A DNA stretch of 64,000 nucleotides from assembly GCF_014203605.1 (NCBI RefSeq), contig NZ_JACHJJ010000003.1, forward strand, positions 124,001 to 188,000, written 5' to 3'. Below the pieces are notes generated by a model. That model had not been told where the DNA came from. It saw only the letters and a program-made list of their open reading frames with translations, and searched no databases. The translations under genes were made by a program, and so were the position numbers. Numbering within the stretch: the first letter of the stretch is position 1; each line of letters begins with the position of its first letter. Of this stretch, positions 1 through 9,415 are shown in pieces. This DNA is from Thiemannella venezuelensis (lineage in GTDB: Bacteria > Actinomycetota > Actinomycetes > Streptosporangiales > Streptosporangiaceae).

Positions 1-104
1 GTTTCGGGACCCCCTCCGGCTCCGGCGTCCTGGCCCTCGGCGGCGTCCTGCTCGCCGGCGGATCCGGTCTGGCGCTGTACGGCCGCCGCGGCCGGGAGAG
101 CTGA
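1..104 (+). CDS. C-terminal end of a membrane-anchored protein (partial)
   Basis: Only the last 33 codons are in the window (frame beginning at base 3, stop TGA at 102-104). They encode a Gly/Ser-rich stretch, a hydrophobic segment rich in Leu, Ala and Gly, and a positively charged end (YGRRGRES). This is the usual layout of a C-terminal membrane anchor, as in sortase substrates or surface proteins. A sortase gene begins 8 bases after the stop, so the two are probably cotranscribed and this protein may be the sortase substrate; a sorting motif, if present, lies upstream of the window. Family cannot be named. Confidence 0.6.
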   Translation, partial: FGTPSGSGVLALGGVLLAGGSGLALYGRRGRES

Positions 105-111
105 CCCGGTC

Positions 112-768
112 ATGCCCGGCCGTACAGCATCCGTAAGCCGCATCGCCCTCACCACCGGGGCGGCCCTGGCCGTCTTCTGCGGCGTCCTCGCCGCAGGATC
201 CGCGCTGTCGGACGGGTCCGCCGCCGACGCCCCCGCCGTCTCCGGGGACGTCTCCGCGGGCGCCTCGGGTCAGGGCAAGCCGTCCTTCGCCGTGGTCCCC
301 GCCAAGGCGATGCCGGAGTCGGAGCCGGTCCGCCTGGACATCCCGGCCATCGGGGTGAAGGGCGCGCCGATCGACCCGGTGGGCCTGAACTCCGACCGGA
401 CCGTCGAGGTCCCCCCGCTGGAGCGGCCGGAGCTGGTCGGCTGGTACCGGCACCGCGCCACGCCGGGCGAGAAGGGCCCGGCCGTGCTCCTCGGGCACGT
501 GGACGCGTACGGCGAGCCGGCGGTCTTCTCCCGGGCGCACGCCCTGAAGCGGGGCGACACCATCAAGGTGAAGCGCGAGGACGGCAAGGTGGCCGCCTTC
601 ACCGTGGACGGGGTGGAGCGGGTCGACAAGGACGAGTTCCCGACCGCCAAGGTGTACGGCGAGACCGGCGTGCCCGAGCTGCGGCTGGTCACCTGCGGCG
701 GCGCCTTCGACCCGGCGACCGGGCACTACGAGGACAACGTCATCGTCTACGCCCATCTGGCGGCGTGA
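112..768 (+). CDS. Sortase, class E/F-like
   Basis: 218-residue secreted or membrane-tethered transpeptidase. Sortases cut a sorting motif in a surface protein and join it to an acceptor outside the membrane. Residues 11-32 form an N-terminal hydrophobic signal/anchor segment, followed by an Ala/Gly/Ser-rich linker, then the sortase beta-barrel from about residue 72. The catalytic His is H129 in LLGHVD and the catalytic Cys is C195 in LVTCGG; the final strand contains NVIVYAHL. The TCGG signature and short length fit actinobacterial class E/F enzymes rather than SrtA. It follows a gene for a C-terminally anchored protein by only 8 bases, so it is probably its dedicated sortase. The exact class is uncertain. 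Confidence 0.88.
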   Translation: MPGRTASVSRIALTTGAALAVFCGVLAAGSALSDGSAADAPAVSGDVSAGASGQGKPSFAVVPAKAMPESEPVRLDIPAIGVKGAPIDPVGLNSDRTVEVPPLERPELVGWYRHRATPGEKGPAVLLGHVDAYGEPAVFSRAHALKRGDTIKVKREDGKVAAFTVDGVERVDKDEFPTAKVYGETGVPELRLVTCGGAFDPATGHYEDNVIVYAHLAA

Positions 769-812
769 GCCGTAGGGCCCGGTACCGCGTCCGTCTGGCG
801 GCGTGAGCCGTA
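756..812 (+). repeat. Short direct repeat at the end of the sortase gene
   Basis: The 19 bases TCTGGCGGCGTGAGCCGTA occur at 756-774, spanning the sortase stop codon, and again exactly at 794-812. The second copy also carries an in-frame-looking stop. It looks like a small local duplication; I see no function. Confidence 0.7.
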
Positions 813-831
813 CCGGATCTAGGATGACCTA

Positions 832-843
832 ACAAGCGCTTGT
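832..843. promoter_or_regulatory. TetR-type operator palindrome before the enoyl-CoA hydratase gene
   Basis: Perfect 12-bp palindrome ACAAGCGCTTGT, 22 bases before the GTG start of the downstream gene. The CAAG-NN-CTTG core is the type bound by TetR regulators of acyl-CoA metabolism such as KstR2 (consensus ANCAAGNNCTTGNT; here one outer base differs). Assignment to a specific regulator is inference. Confidence 0.6.
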
Positions 844-864
844 CTAAAACAGCGGAGGTCGTCC

Positions 865-1680
865 GTGGAACTGCTGCCGATCAGTACGCCGCACTGCCGG
901 ATCGAGCGCGACGGCCACGTCGTCGTCGTCACCATGGACCGGCCCGAGGCGAAGAACGCCCTCTCCTCGGACATGCTCATCGGCCTGGCCGAGGCGTGGG
1001 CCTACGTCTCCGCCGAGCCGGAGGTCCGCGTCGCCGTGCTGACCGGCGCCGACGGCACCTTCTGCGCGGGCGCCGACCTGAAGGCCATGGGCACCCCCTC
1101 GGCCGACGCCCGCGTCCGGGAGCGCGCCGCGCAGATCCCCGACTTCCACTGGAAGGGCCTGCTCCGCGACCCGGACGCGCTGCCGAGCAAGCCGATCGTC
1201 TGCGCGGTCGAGGGCTACGCCGTGGCCGGGGGCACCGAGCTGCTCGTCGGCACCGACCTGCGCGTGGTCGCCGAGTCGGCCACCCTCGGCCTGTTCGAGG
1301 CGCGCCGCGCGCTCTTCCCGATGGGCGGCTCGGCGATCCGGCTCCCCCGCCAGATCCCCTACGCCTTCGCCATGGACCTGCTGCTGACCGGCCGGTCCGT
1401 CAGCGCGCAGGAGGCGCTGGCCATGGGCCTGGTCAACCGGGTCGTCCCGGACGGCCAGGCCCTCACCACCGCCCTGGAGATCGCCGCCCAGATCGCCGAG
1501 TGCGGGCCGCTGGCCGTACAGGCGATCCTGCGCACCTACCGCGAGACCGTGGGCCTGCCCGAGCCCGAGGCACTGAAGGTCTCCGACGCCATCGGCTGGC
1601 CGGTGATCGGCTCCGAGGACGCCAAGGAGGGCTCCCGCGCCTTCAGGGAGAAGCGCCCGGCCGTCTACCGGGGCGAGTAA
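865..1680 (+). CDS. Enoyl-CoA hydratase/isomerase family protein, EchA19-like
   Basis: 271-residue crotonase. It hydrates the double bond of an enoyl-CoA; by resemblance to M. tuberculosis EchA19 the substrate may be a steroid side-chain enoyl-CoA. The oxyanion-hole segments are FCAGADLK (67-73) and AGGTE (121-125). Both catalytic glutamates are present: E125 and E145 (LFEARRALFP). The segment PMGGSAIRL followed by RQIPYAF, and later DAKEGSRAFREKR, match my memory of EchA19 closely. The GTG start is chosen because a GCGGAGG ribosome site lies 6 bases upstream. The palindrome at 832-843 suggests acyl-CoA-responsive repression. It stands alone, without beta-oxidation neighbours. Family certain, substrate inferred. 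Confidence 0.9.
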   Translation: MELLPISTPHCRIERDGHVVVVTMDRPEAKNALSSDMLIGLAEAWAYVSAEPEVRVAVLTGADGTFCAGADLKAMGTPSADARVRERAAQIPDFHWKGLLRDPDALPSKPIVCAVEGYAVAGGTELLVGTDLRVVAESATLGLFEARRALFPMGGSAIRLPRQIPYAFAMDLLLTGRSVSAQEALAMGLVNRVVPDGQALTTALEIAAQIAECGPLAVQAILRTYRETVGLPEPEALKVSDAIGWPVIGSEDAKEGSRAFREKRPAVYRGE

Positions 1681-1987
1681 GCCCTCTTCTGCCGGATGTG
1701 AAGGCCCGCCCCTCACACCTGCACACTCCCGACAGCCTCGCCCCACCCACCTTCTTACTCTGAGTAACAGATTATCGGAAAATCCCGATTTCCCGAATAG
1801 TCACTTACTGTGACTTATTCTTCCTTTATATAGGTCTTGTGGAGGAATGTAGCCTATGTGTACCTTCTGATCGTTTGCTGTGTTGATCACTCCGAACCGT
1901 CGAGCCTGTCTCTACCTGAAGGAACCGGCGGGGGGGTAGCGCGGTGGCGTCGGCCGCCGCGCTGGCTGGTTCGGAGGGTGACGGCGT
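1681..1987 (+). promoter_or_regulatory. Intergenic promoter region of the RHS gene, with palindrome 1799-1815
   Basis: A 307-base gap, A+T-rich at 1757-1850. It holds the palindrome AGTCAC-TTACT-GTGACT at 1799-1815, then TATATA at 1827-1832, a plausible -10 element; the palindrome would cover the -35 position. Nearly the same palindrome (AGTCAC-TTAAC-GTGACT) lies at 43531-43547 on the promoter of the toxin-antitoxin locus. GGAGGG at 1973-1978 is the ribosome site for the ATG at 1988. I see no gene here. Confidence 0.6.
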
Positions 1988-4900
1988 ATGCGCCGGAGTT
2001 CGTCGTGGTCGCGTTCGGCTGGCCGCAGGGCAGGAATGGCCGCGGCATTGGCAGCGGTGATGTTGCCGGGCCTGCTGGCGCTTCCGGCGCTTCCCGCGAC
2101 CGCTGTCACAGGTTCGGCCCCGCAGGCATCGGCCCCGCCGCCGGACACGCCCGACCAGTTGTCCGGTTCGGCGAACGGCCTTGCACCGCTGGTCGACTCC
2201 GCGGCGACGACGACCCCGGTGAAGGCCAAGGACTTCGAGCAGGATCCCCGGCAGCGCAAGGGGGCGCTGAAGGCTGAGGATCGTTTCACCGAGAAGCGCA
2301 TGCCCGCCACCTTGAAAAGCGGCGATACGTCGAAGCCGCAGGCTGAGAGCAGTGAGGCCGCCGGCACTGCCGCGTTCTCGGCGGCGGGACCGTACTGCTC
2401 GGATTTCCCGGCCTACGACGAGACCCGGCGCTACTACGCCGGGAGCGTCGTCGTCTCCAACGGACGGTCGGCAGCGCCGAAGCTGTGGCAGGCGCAGCAG
2501 GATGTGATGCCCTACGTCCGTCCCGGTGATGACTCACGCTGGGCGGATATGGGCTGGTGTGACACCGGCTCTCCTCCTCCGCCTCCCATTCCCACCCCGA
2601 CGCCTCCGGCGCTGTACGAAATATTCCCGACGCCCCACATGCTGGTGGACTCCCGCACCCCGTTGCTGGTAGCGGGTGCCTACAGCACCCAGGGCGGCTA
2701 CGCGCTCCGTTACACCTTCAAGGTGTGTGACACGGAGGCGATGTCCGGAGACGGTTGTTCCTCCTCCGGTGAGCTCGGCAACGACGTCAACGACTGGCGG
2801 GTTCCGGAGGCCAAGAAGCTGGCGTGGAGCAAGCAGTACTGGTGGACGGTGACGGTCAAGGACACCGGCAACGGCCTGTCCACCACCTCGCCGGTGCACA
2901 GCTTCACCACCGGGGTGCGTCAGCCCGCGATCACCTCGCAGTTGGCCACACGCGGGGTGGACGGTCAGGAGTTCGGGCAGGTCGCGGGAAACTACACCAC
3001 GACGTCCACGGACGCGACGGTGGCCAGTGCCGGGCCGCCGCTGTCGATCGTGCGCTCCTACAACAGCATGGACCCGCGCAAGGACGGGCTGTTCGGTGCG
3101 GGCTGGTCGACCCGGTTCGACATGAAGATCCGCACCGAGACGGCCGGGACGGTGAACACGCTGCTGGTGACCTACCCCGACGGGCGCCAGGTGCGCTTCG
3201 CCGCCAACGGCGACGGCAGCTTCCAACCGCCGCCGGGGATGTACGCCACGCTCGCCGAGGTGTCCGGCGGCGGGTGGAAGCTGATGGACAAGTCCTCCAC
3301 CGTCTACCTGTTCGACGCCCAGGGCCGGTTGACGAAGATCACCGACCTGTATGGCCGGAGCGTGGAGCTGGAGCACGCGGCCGACGGCAGGCTGAGCAAG
3401 GTCGGCGGATCGGACGGCCGGTTCCTGACCTTCACCTGGGACGGGGCGCACGTGGCGTCGGTCTCCACCCCGCCGGTGGACGGCAAGGCGCTGACGTGGA
3501 CGTATCACTACCAGGGTGACCAGCTGACCGGGGTGTGCGCGCCGGTGGCGGCGCCGAACTGCACCGCCATCGCCTACGGCGACGGCTCGCTGTACCGCAG
3601 CGGGGTGCTGGACTCGGACGCGCTGGGCTACTGGCGGCTGAACGAGACCAGCGGCACCACGGCGGCCGACTCCGGCTGGGGAACGGGCGCGGCGACCTAC
3701 CGCTCGGCGACGCTGGCCCAGCCGGGCGCGCTGGCGGGCACCGCAGACACCTCGGCGAAGTTCAGCGGTGGCGGCAAGCTGACGCTCCCGCCCGACAGCC
3801 TGGCCCGGCTGCAGGGCGCCGCGTCGTTCGAGACCTGGTTCAAGACCACCTCACCGGGCACCGTGCTGTCGGTCGGCAGTGGTGCTGGCCTGCTGTATGT
3901 GGGTAATGACGGCAAATTGCGCGGCCAGCTGCGCAGGGTCCAGGGCTCGACGCCGATCGCGCCGATCACCTCTGCCGGTGTGGTCAACGACGGCACCTGG
4001 CACCACGTGGTGCTCACGCTGACCGGGACCGAGCAGAAGATGTTCCTGGACGGCCAGCAGGCGGGCGTGCTGACCGGCACCCCGGCCACCGGCTGGCCGA
4101 ACACCGCTGTGGTCGGCACCGGCACGATCTCCGGCACCTGGCCGTCGGCCCCGGCCTCGGGCGCGTTCCCGTTCAACGGGCAGATCGACGAGGTGGCGCT
4201 GTACGCCAAGCCGCTGACGGCTGCGGAGGTGCAGGGCCACTATGCGGCGCGGGCGGCGGTGCCGTACAAGCTCACGAAGATCACGCTGCCGTCGGGCCGG
4301 GTCTGGGCGAGCAACGCCTACGACGCGGCGACCGACCGGATCGCCGGCCACACCGACGCCCACGGCGGCGTCTGGAAGATCGGCGCACCGCAGTACGACG
4401 CGTCGACGGGCAGATCGACGGTCGTCGTCACCGACCCGAAGAACGGCACGCTGACGTATGTGCACGACGCCTGGCGCGGGTACCGGATCATCTCCGAGAC
4501 CGACCAGCTCGGCAAGAGCACGACGTACGAGTACGACACCGGTGGGTTCCTGTCGAAGGTCGTCGACCGCAACGGCAACGCCACCACGATGATCAATGAC
4601 AAGCGCGGCAACCTGATCGGCCGTAACCGATGCCGGGACGCTTCAACCTGCTTCTGGGAGTGGTTCAACTACGAGGAGCACCTCGACAAACCGTTCGACC
4701 CGCGCAATGACCAGATACGGGCCCACCTGGACGCGCGTTCGGCAAGTTTTATGGACGACACGTACTCCAAGCGCTGGTGGTACGACGACAAGGGCCAGCT
4801 GACCCTGGAGACCTGGCCCAAGAGCGTCGGCGGGGAGTGGTGGGGGATCGCGTATGAGTACACCACCGGCAGCGAACCCGCTGTCGGCGGCGGCACCACC

Positions 4901-7900
4901 CCGGCGGGGCTGGTGAAGCTGCGCCACCATCCGCTGGGCGAGGAAGAAACCTACCGCTACACCGCCGACGGTGACCTGGCCGAAGAGACCACCCGGTCCG
5001 GTCTGAAGATCAGGTACGAGCGCGATCCGCTGGGCCGGGTGATCTCGCGCACGGAGATCTCGGCCGCGCATCCGGACGGGGTGAGCACCCGGTTCGCCTA
5101 CGACAGCCTGGGCCGGTTGCTGACCGGTACCGCTCCCGGGGTGAAGAACGAGGTCACAGGTGTGGTGCACACCGCTCAGACGCGCTTCACCTATGACGCC
5201 GATGGCAACAAGCTCACCGAGACCGTCGCCGACCTGACCGGCGGTGATGCGGAGCGGAAGGTCACCTACACCTACGACACGGCCGGCCGGGTCGAGACGG
5301 TGACCGACCCCGAAGGCGGCGTGAGCCGTACGAGCTGGGACGCCACGGGTGCCCGGACCTCGTCGACGGATCCGATGGGTACGGTCGTCACCTACGCCTA
5401 CACCAAGCGCGGCGAGCTGACCTCCACGACGCTGAAGAACTGGACCGGCAGCCCGGTCGCGCCGCAGGCGGCCAGGGACGTGGTGCTGGAGTCACGTGCC
5501 TACGACCCGGGAGGCCGCCTGGCCACCCAGGTCGACGCGATGGGCCGCAAGACCTCCTACACCTACTTCGCCGACAACCTTCTCTCCCAGGTGATCGCCG
5601 ACGACGTGCGGCTGAACGGCTCCACCACGGCAGCGGACGTGGTGATGGAGGCCAACACCTACGACGCGGCCGGCAACCTCACCCGCCAGGTGAGCGGCGG
5701 CGGCAAGGTGCGCACCGACAACGTCTACGACGCGGCCAGTCGCCTGACCTCCACCACATTCGACCCCGCAGGGCTCAAGCGCACCACGGCCTTCACCTAC
5801 GACAACGGCAACAACGTCACCAAGAAGACGTCCACCGGCGCGGGCGGCGACCGGAGCGAGTCGGTCGAATACGCCTACAACGCAGCCGGGCAGACGACCC
5901 GGCAGACCGTGGAGAACGGTGACACGGATCTGGTGTCCACCTGGACCTACGACGAGCGCGGTCTGCTGGTCAAGCAGACCGACCCCCGTGGCAATGCCGA
6001 CGGCGCTACGGCTTCGGACTTCACCACCACGATGCGCTACGACGCGCTGGGCCGGCTGGTGGAGGCCACGGCGCCGAAGGTGAAGATCGAGAAGAACGGT
6101 TCGGCCGCCGACGGCACTCCTACGGTGCGCTTCGGCTATGACACCGCCGGGCTGCAGACCCACGCGACCGATGCCGAGGGCCGCACCGTCACCTCGGCCT
6201 TCGACAAGGCGGGCCGGCTGACGTCGACCACCGCCCCGGCCTACACGCCGCCGGGCGGCCAGGCCATCACGCCGAAGACCAGCGTCGGCTATGACGCGGC
6301 CGGTCGCCAGACCAGTGTCACCGACCCGCGCGGGTATGTGACCACGACCGAGTACGACGCGCTGGGCCGTCCGGTCCGAATGACCGAACCGGGCCCGTCG
6401 GGTCCGGGCGGGGTGCGGGTGGCGGAGTTCGACCTGCTGGGCGAGCAGCTCGCCGTGATCGACCCGACCGGCGCCCGCAGCGAGGCCACCTACGACGACC
6501 TCGGCCGCACGATCACCCAGACCGTGATCGAGCGCAAGCCGACCACTGCGGCGCTGACCACCAAGCTGACCTACGACACCGCGGGCAACCTCACCCAGAG
6601 CGTCGCGCCGGGCAGCAAGACCACCCGCTACACGGTCAACGCCGCCGGGCAGGTCACGGCGGTCACCGACCCCAACAACAACACCACCACCCTCGCCTAC
6701 GACCCCTTCGGCCGGGAGTCGAAGGTCACCGACGCCCTGGGCAACGCCACCGAGGCCACCTACGACCTGGCCGGCCGGAAGATCGCCGCCAAGGACCTGG
6801 ATGGCACCGGCGCGGTCGTGCGCAGTTTCGGCTTCGGCTACGACCCGGCCGGCAATCCCACCCGCACCACCTCGGCCGAGGGCCACGTCACCCGGCGGGA
6901 GTTCGACGCCCTGGGCCGGATGACCTCACTGATCGAGCCCGTCTCCGCGGATAAGTCGATCACGACCACGTTCGGCTACGACGCCACCGGCGCACGCACC
7001 CGCCTGACCGACGGTCGCGGCCACGCCACCTGGACCAGCTACAACAGCCTCGGCCTGGCCGAATCCGTCATCGAACCCGTCACGGCCGCGCACCCGGAGG
7101 CCGCCGACCGCACCTGGACGCAGGTGTACGACGCGGCCGGCAACAACGTCTCCACCCTGCAGCCGGGCGGGGTCCGCATCGACCGGACCTTCGACCACCT
7201 CGGCCGCATGACCAAGGAGACCGGTACTGGCGCCGCGGTCGAGACGCCCGAGCGCAGCTACACCTACGATGCGGCCGGTAGGCCGAGTGCGATCGGCGAC
7301 TACGGCCTCGAATACAACGACCGGGGCCTTTTGACCAAGCTGACCAAGGCCACCGCTCAGGTCGCCGCCTACAGCTACGACGCCCTGGGCAACCCGACCC
7401 AGCGCGTCGACCCCACCGGAACATCGACCTTCACCTGGGACAACGCCAGCCGCCTGAAGACCGCCACCGACCCGGTCACCGGCCGCACCTTCACCTACGG
7501 CTACGACAACGCCGACCGGCTCACCAGCCAGACCTCCGCCAACCCTGTCAACGCCCAGTCCTTCACCTATGACGCCATCGACCGCCCTGTCTCCCAGACG
7601 CTGACCAGCAGCAGCGGCGCAGAGCTGGCGAAGATCGTCTACGGGTGGGACAAGGACGACAACCTCACCTCCAAGACCACCTCCGGTACGGCAGGCGCCG
7701 GCAGCAACAGCTACGGCTACGACCACGCCGGACGCCTGACCTCCTGGACCGGCCCCGACAACAAGACCGTCGACTACGCCTGGGACGACTCCGGTAACCG
7801 CATCAAGGCCGGCGATCAGACCTTCACCTACGACGAGCGCAACCGCCTGACCTCGGGTGGCGGCGTCGACTACACCTACAGCCCGCGCGGCACCCTGGCC

Positions 7901-9415
7901 ACCGAGACCAAGGATGGCACCACCAAGAACCTCGTCTTCGACGCCTTCGACCGGCTCATCACCGACGGCGAGACCAGCTACGGCTACGACGCCCTGGGCC
8001 GGATGACCTCGCGCACCAAGGGCATCAGCCAGCAGCGGTTCACCTACTCCGGCCTGAGCAATGACATCAGCGTCATCGCTGACGGCTCCGGCGCCATCCA
8101 GGCCAGGTACGGCCGCGATGTCGCAGGCGGGCTGCTCAGCATGCACGAAGGCGACAGCCCCGCCCTGGCGGTGATGAACGACCTGCACGGCGACGTGGTC
8201 GGTACCTTCACCGGCACCGCCCTGGTCGACTCCACCGCCTACGACCCGTTCGGCCAGGTCACCCACACCTCCGGCACCAAACGCTCCCTCGGCTATCAGG
8301 GCGAGTACACCGACCCGGACACCGGCAAGGTCAACATGCACGCCCGCTGGTACCAGCCCGGCACCGGTGCCTTCACCTCCCGCGACGACTGGACCCTCGA
8401 CCCCAACCCGTCGGTCCAGGCCAACCGCTACACCTACGGCAACGCCTCCCCGCTGACCGGAACCGACCCCACCGGCCACGAAACCATCAACCCGATCAAC
8501 GACGGCACCGCGGGATCCGTCTGTGGCATTGACGGCATATGCCACGAGACCGACGTCCACGCACAATGGTGGAGCGCATATGTCCAGTCCCCGGAGTATC
8601 TGGAACGGCAGCCCTTAATCGACGAGGAGGAAGCGAGAAGAATTAATTATATGGTGAATGGCCGCGAAGCGCCGAAGGGTTATTGGAGCGAGTCTCATGA
8701 GGTCCGCGATGCCTATCTGGCCATGTATAGCATATATAAAAGCGACGCACAGCTGGCCAAGAATTGGTCAACCCTCAAGAGGATTAATGAAGAACTAAAT
8801 CAGGGCAATAGGTCTACGGGGAGTACTTCTGACGGAGGTGCTCGTGCGGCACGGTGTGTGGCGTGCGCGGGAAAAAACAGCAGGAAGCGGATCGCCGCCC
8901 CCCCGAAAAGCAAGGACGATAATGATTGGCTTCAATGGTTGAGGACGGTCGGCGTATGTGGAAAGCATGGGCTGGTTGTCTGTGGCCAGGTGGCTTTGAT
9001 ATCTGCACATTCCATGACTCTTGCGTCAAAGATAAATAATGACAGCAATAGAGAGAATGCCGTCCGCCATTTCACTTGGATGGTGGCGATGGCGATAGTG
9101 ACAGGAGAGAGGGTTGCGAGGGATGTTGCCGAAGCTCACGAAGCTGGAACTGGGAAAAGTATGCAACATGACAGTGTGCGTGATCAGCTAAATAATGAGG
9201 TATCTTTAAGATATGCACGTGACAATAAGTCCGACCTTCTTTGGGAGTACTGGTCGGCACCGATCGGCCAGGGGATCTCTCATCTGGTGAACCACCTCTG
9301 GGGCATAGCACACAGAAAGTATGATAATGATGATTTTGCGAAGGTGGTAAAAAATAATACTACCAAGATTTGGGAAATCTGGCAGGGGGGAAGGGTGGTG
9401 TGGCGTGGGGTATAA
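1988..9415 (+). CDS. Secreted RHS/YD-repeat polymorphic toxin with DUF6973-like tip
   Basis: 2475-residue secreted protein, about the size of WapA/RHS toxins. In order: Sec signal peptide (1-45, with MLPGLLALPALPATA); a CBM5/12-like module (about 135-193, Y..GSVVV..G....W.A....W...G); a proline linker (195-210); an FnIII-like module; a DUF6531-like segment near 347-378 (RSYNSMDPRKDGLFGAGW); a LamG/concanavalin-like domain (about 538-756, containing GTWHHVVLTL); dozens of YD repeats; and the RHS core with YDPFGQ, ARWYQPGTGAF and TDPTGH (to about 2165). The last 310 residues are the variable tip. It carries NAVRHFTW (H2361), AHE (H2384-E2385) and D2399 with NNE (2402-2404), the pattern of the DUF6973 family found at polymorphic-toxin C-termini. 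The DNA of the tip is distinctly A+T-rich, a sign of tip exchange. Its biochemical activity is unknown. Confidence 0.9.
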   Translation: MRRSSSWSRSAGRRAGMAAALAAVMLPGLLALPALPATAVTGSAPQASAPPPDTPDQLSGSANGLAPLVDSAATTTPVKAKDFEQDPRQRKGALKAEDRFTEKRMPATLKSGDTSKPQAESSEAAGTAAFSAAGPYCSDFPAYDETRRYYAGSVVVSNGRSAAPKLWQAQQDVMPYVRPGDDSRWADMGWCDTGSPPPPPIPTPTPPALYEIFPTPHMLVDSRTPLLVAGAYSTQGGYALRYTFKVCDTEAMSGDGCSSSGELGNDVNDWRVPEAKKLAWSKQYWWTVTVKDTGNGLSTTSPVHSFTTGVRQPAITSQLATRGVDGQEFGQVAGNYTTTSTDATVASAGPPLSIVRSYNSMDPRKDGLFGAGWSTRFDMKIRTETAGTVNTLLVTYPDGRQVRFAANGDGSFQPPPGMYATLAEVSGGGWKLMDKSSTVYLFDAQGRLTKITDLYGRSVELEHAADGRLSKVGGSDGRFLTFTWDGAHVASVSTPPVDGKALTWTYHYQGDQLTGVCAPVAAPNCTAIAYGDGSLYRSGVLDSDALGYWRLNETSGTTAADSGWGTGAATYRSATLAQPGALAGTADTSAKFSGGGKLTLPPDSLARLQGAASFETWFKTTSPGTVLSVGSGAGLLYVGNDGKLRGQLRRVQGSTPIAPITSAGVVNDGTWHHVVLTLTGTEQKMFLDGQQAGVLTGTPATGWPNTAVVGTGTISGTWPSAPASGAFPFNGQIDEVALYAKPLTAAEVQGHYAARAAVPYKLTKITLPSGRVWASNAYDAATDRIAGHTDAHGGVWKIGAPQYDASTGRSTVVVTDPKNGTLTYVHDAWRGYRIISETDQLGKSTTYEYDTGGFLSKVVDRNGNATTMINDKRGNLIGRNRCRDASTCFWEWFNYEEHLDKPFDPRNDQIRAHLDARSASFMDDTYSKRWWYDDKGQLTLETWPKSVGGEWWGIAYEYTTGSEPAVGGGTTPAGLVKLRHHPLGEEETYRYTADGDLAEETTRSGLKIRYERDPLGRVISRTEISAAHPDGVSTRFAYDSLGRLLTGTAPGVKNEVTGVVHTAQTRFTYDADGNKLTETVADLTGGDAERKVTYTYDTAGRVETVTDPEGGVSRTSWDATGARTSSTDPMGTVVTYAYTKRGELTSTTLKNWTGSPVAPQAARDVVLESRAYDPGGRLATQVDAMGRKTSYTYFADNLLSQVIADDVRLNGSTTAADVVMEANTYDAAGNLTRQVSGGGKVRTDNVYDAASRLTSTTFDPAGLKRTTAFTYDNGNNVTKKTSTGAGGDRSESVEYAYNAAGQTTRQTVENGDTDLVSTWTYDERGLLVKQTDPRGNADGATASDFTTTMRYDALGRLVEATAPKVKIEKNGSAADGTPTVRFGYDTAGLQTHATDAEGRTVTSAFDKAGRLTSTTAPAYTPPGGQAITPKTSVGYDAAGRQTSVTDPRGYVTTTEYDALGRPVRMTEPGPSGPGGVRVAEFDLLGEQLAVIDPTGARSEATYDDLGRTITQTVIERKPTTAALTTKLTYDTAGNLTQSVAPGSKTTRYTVNAAGQVTAVTDPNNNTTTLAYDPFGRESKVTDALGNATEATYDLAGRKIAAKDLDGTGAVVRSFGFGYDPAGNPTRTTSAEGHVTRREFDALGRMTSLIEPVSADKSITTTFGYDATGARTRLTDGRGHATWTSYNSLGLAESVIEPVTAAHPEAADRTWTQVYDAAGNNVSTLQPGGVRIDRTFDHLGRMTKETGTGAAVETPERSYTYDAAGRPSAIGDYGLEYNDRGLLTKLTKATAQVAAYSYDALGNPTQRVDPTGTSTFTWDNASRLKTATDPVTGRTFTYGYDNADRLTSQTSANPVNAQSFTYDAIDRPVSQTLTSSSGAELAKIVYGWDKDDNLTSKTTSGTAGAGSNSYGYDHAGRLTSWTGPDNKTVDYAWDDSGNRIKAGDQTFTYDERNRLTSGGGVDYTYSPRGTLATETKDGTTKNLVFDAFDRLITDGETSYGYDALGRMTSRTKGISQQRFTYSGLSNDISVIADGSGAIQARYGRDVAGGLLSMHEGDSPALAVMNDLHGDVVGTFTGTALVDSTAYDPFGQVTHTSGTKRSLGYQGEYTDPDTGKVNMHARWYQPGTGAFTSRDDWTLDPNPSVQANRYTYGNASPLTGTDPTGHETINPINDGTAGSVCGIDGICHETDVHAQWWSAYVQSPEYLERQPLIDEEEARRINYMVNGREAPKGYWSESHEVRDAYLAMYSIYKSDAQLAKNWSTLKRINEELNQGNRSTGSTSDGGARAARCVACAGKNSRKRIAAPPKSKDDNDWLQWLRTVGVCGKHGLVVCGQVALISAHSMTLASKINNDSNRENAVRHFTWMVAMAIVTGERVARDVAEAHEAGTGKSMQHDSVRDQLNNEVSLRYARDNKSDLLWEYWSAPIGQGISHLVNHLWGIAHRKYDNDDFAKVVKNNTTKIWEIWQGGRVVWRGV

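Noticed and set aside
2534-3508. Long open frame on the minus strand inside the RHS gene
   Set aside because: Arg/Gly/His-rich composition typical of antisense frames in GC-rich DNA; the plus-strand frame has clear YD-repeat domains.
5492-8566. Two very long minus-strand open frames opposite the YD repeats (464 and 546 codons)
   Set aside because: Val/Gly/Ala repeats mirror the periodic YD codons on the other strand; no ribosome sites or domains.
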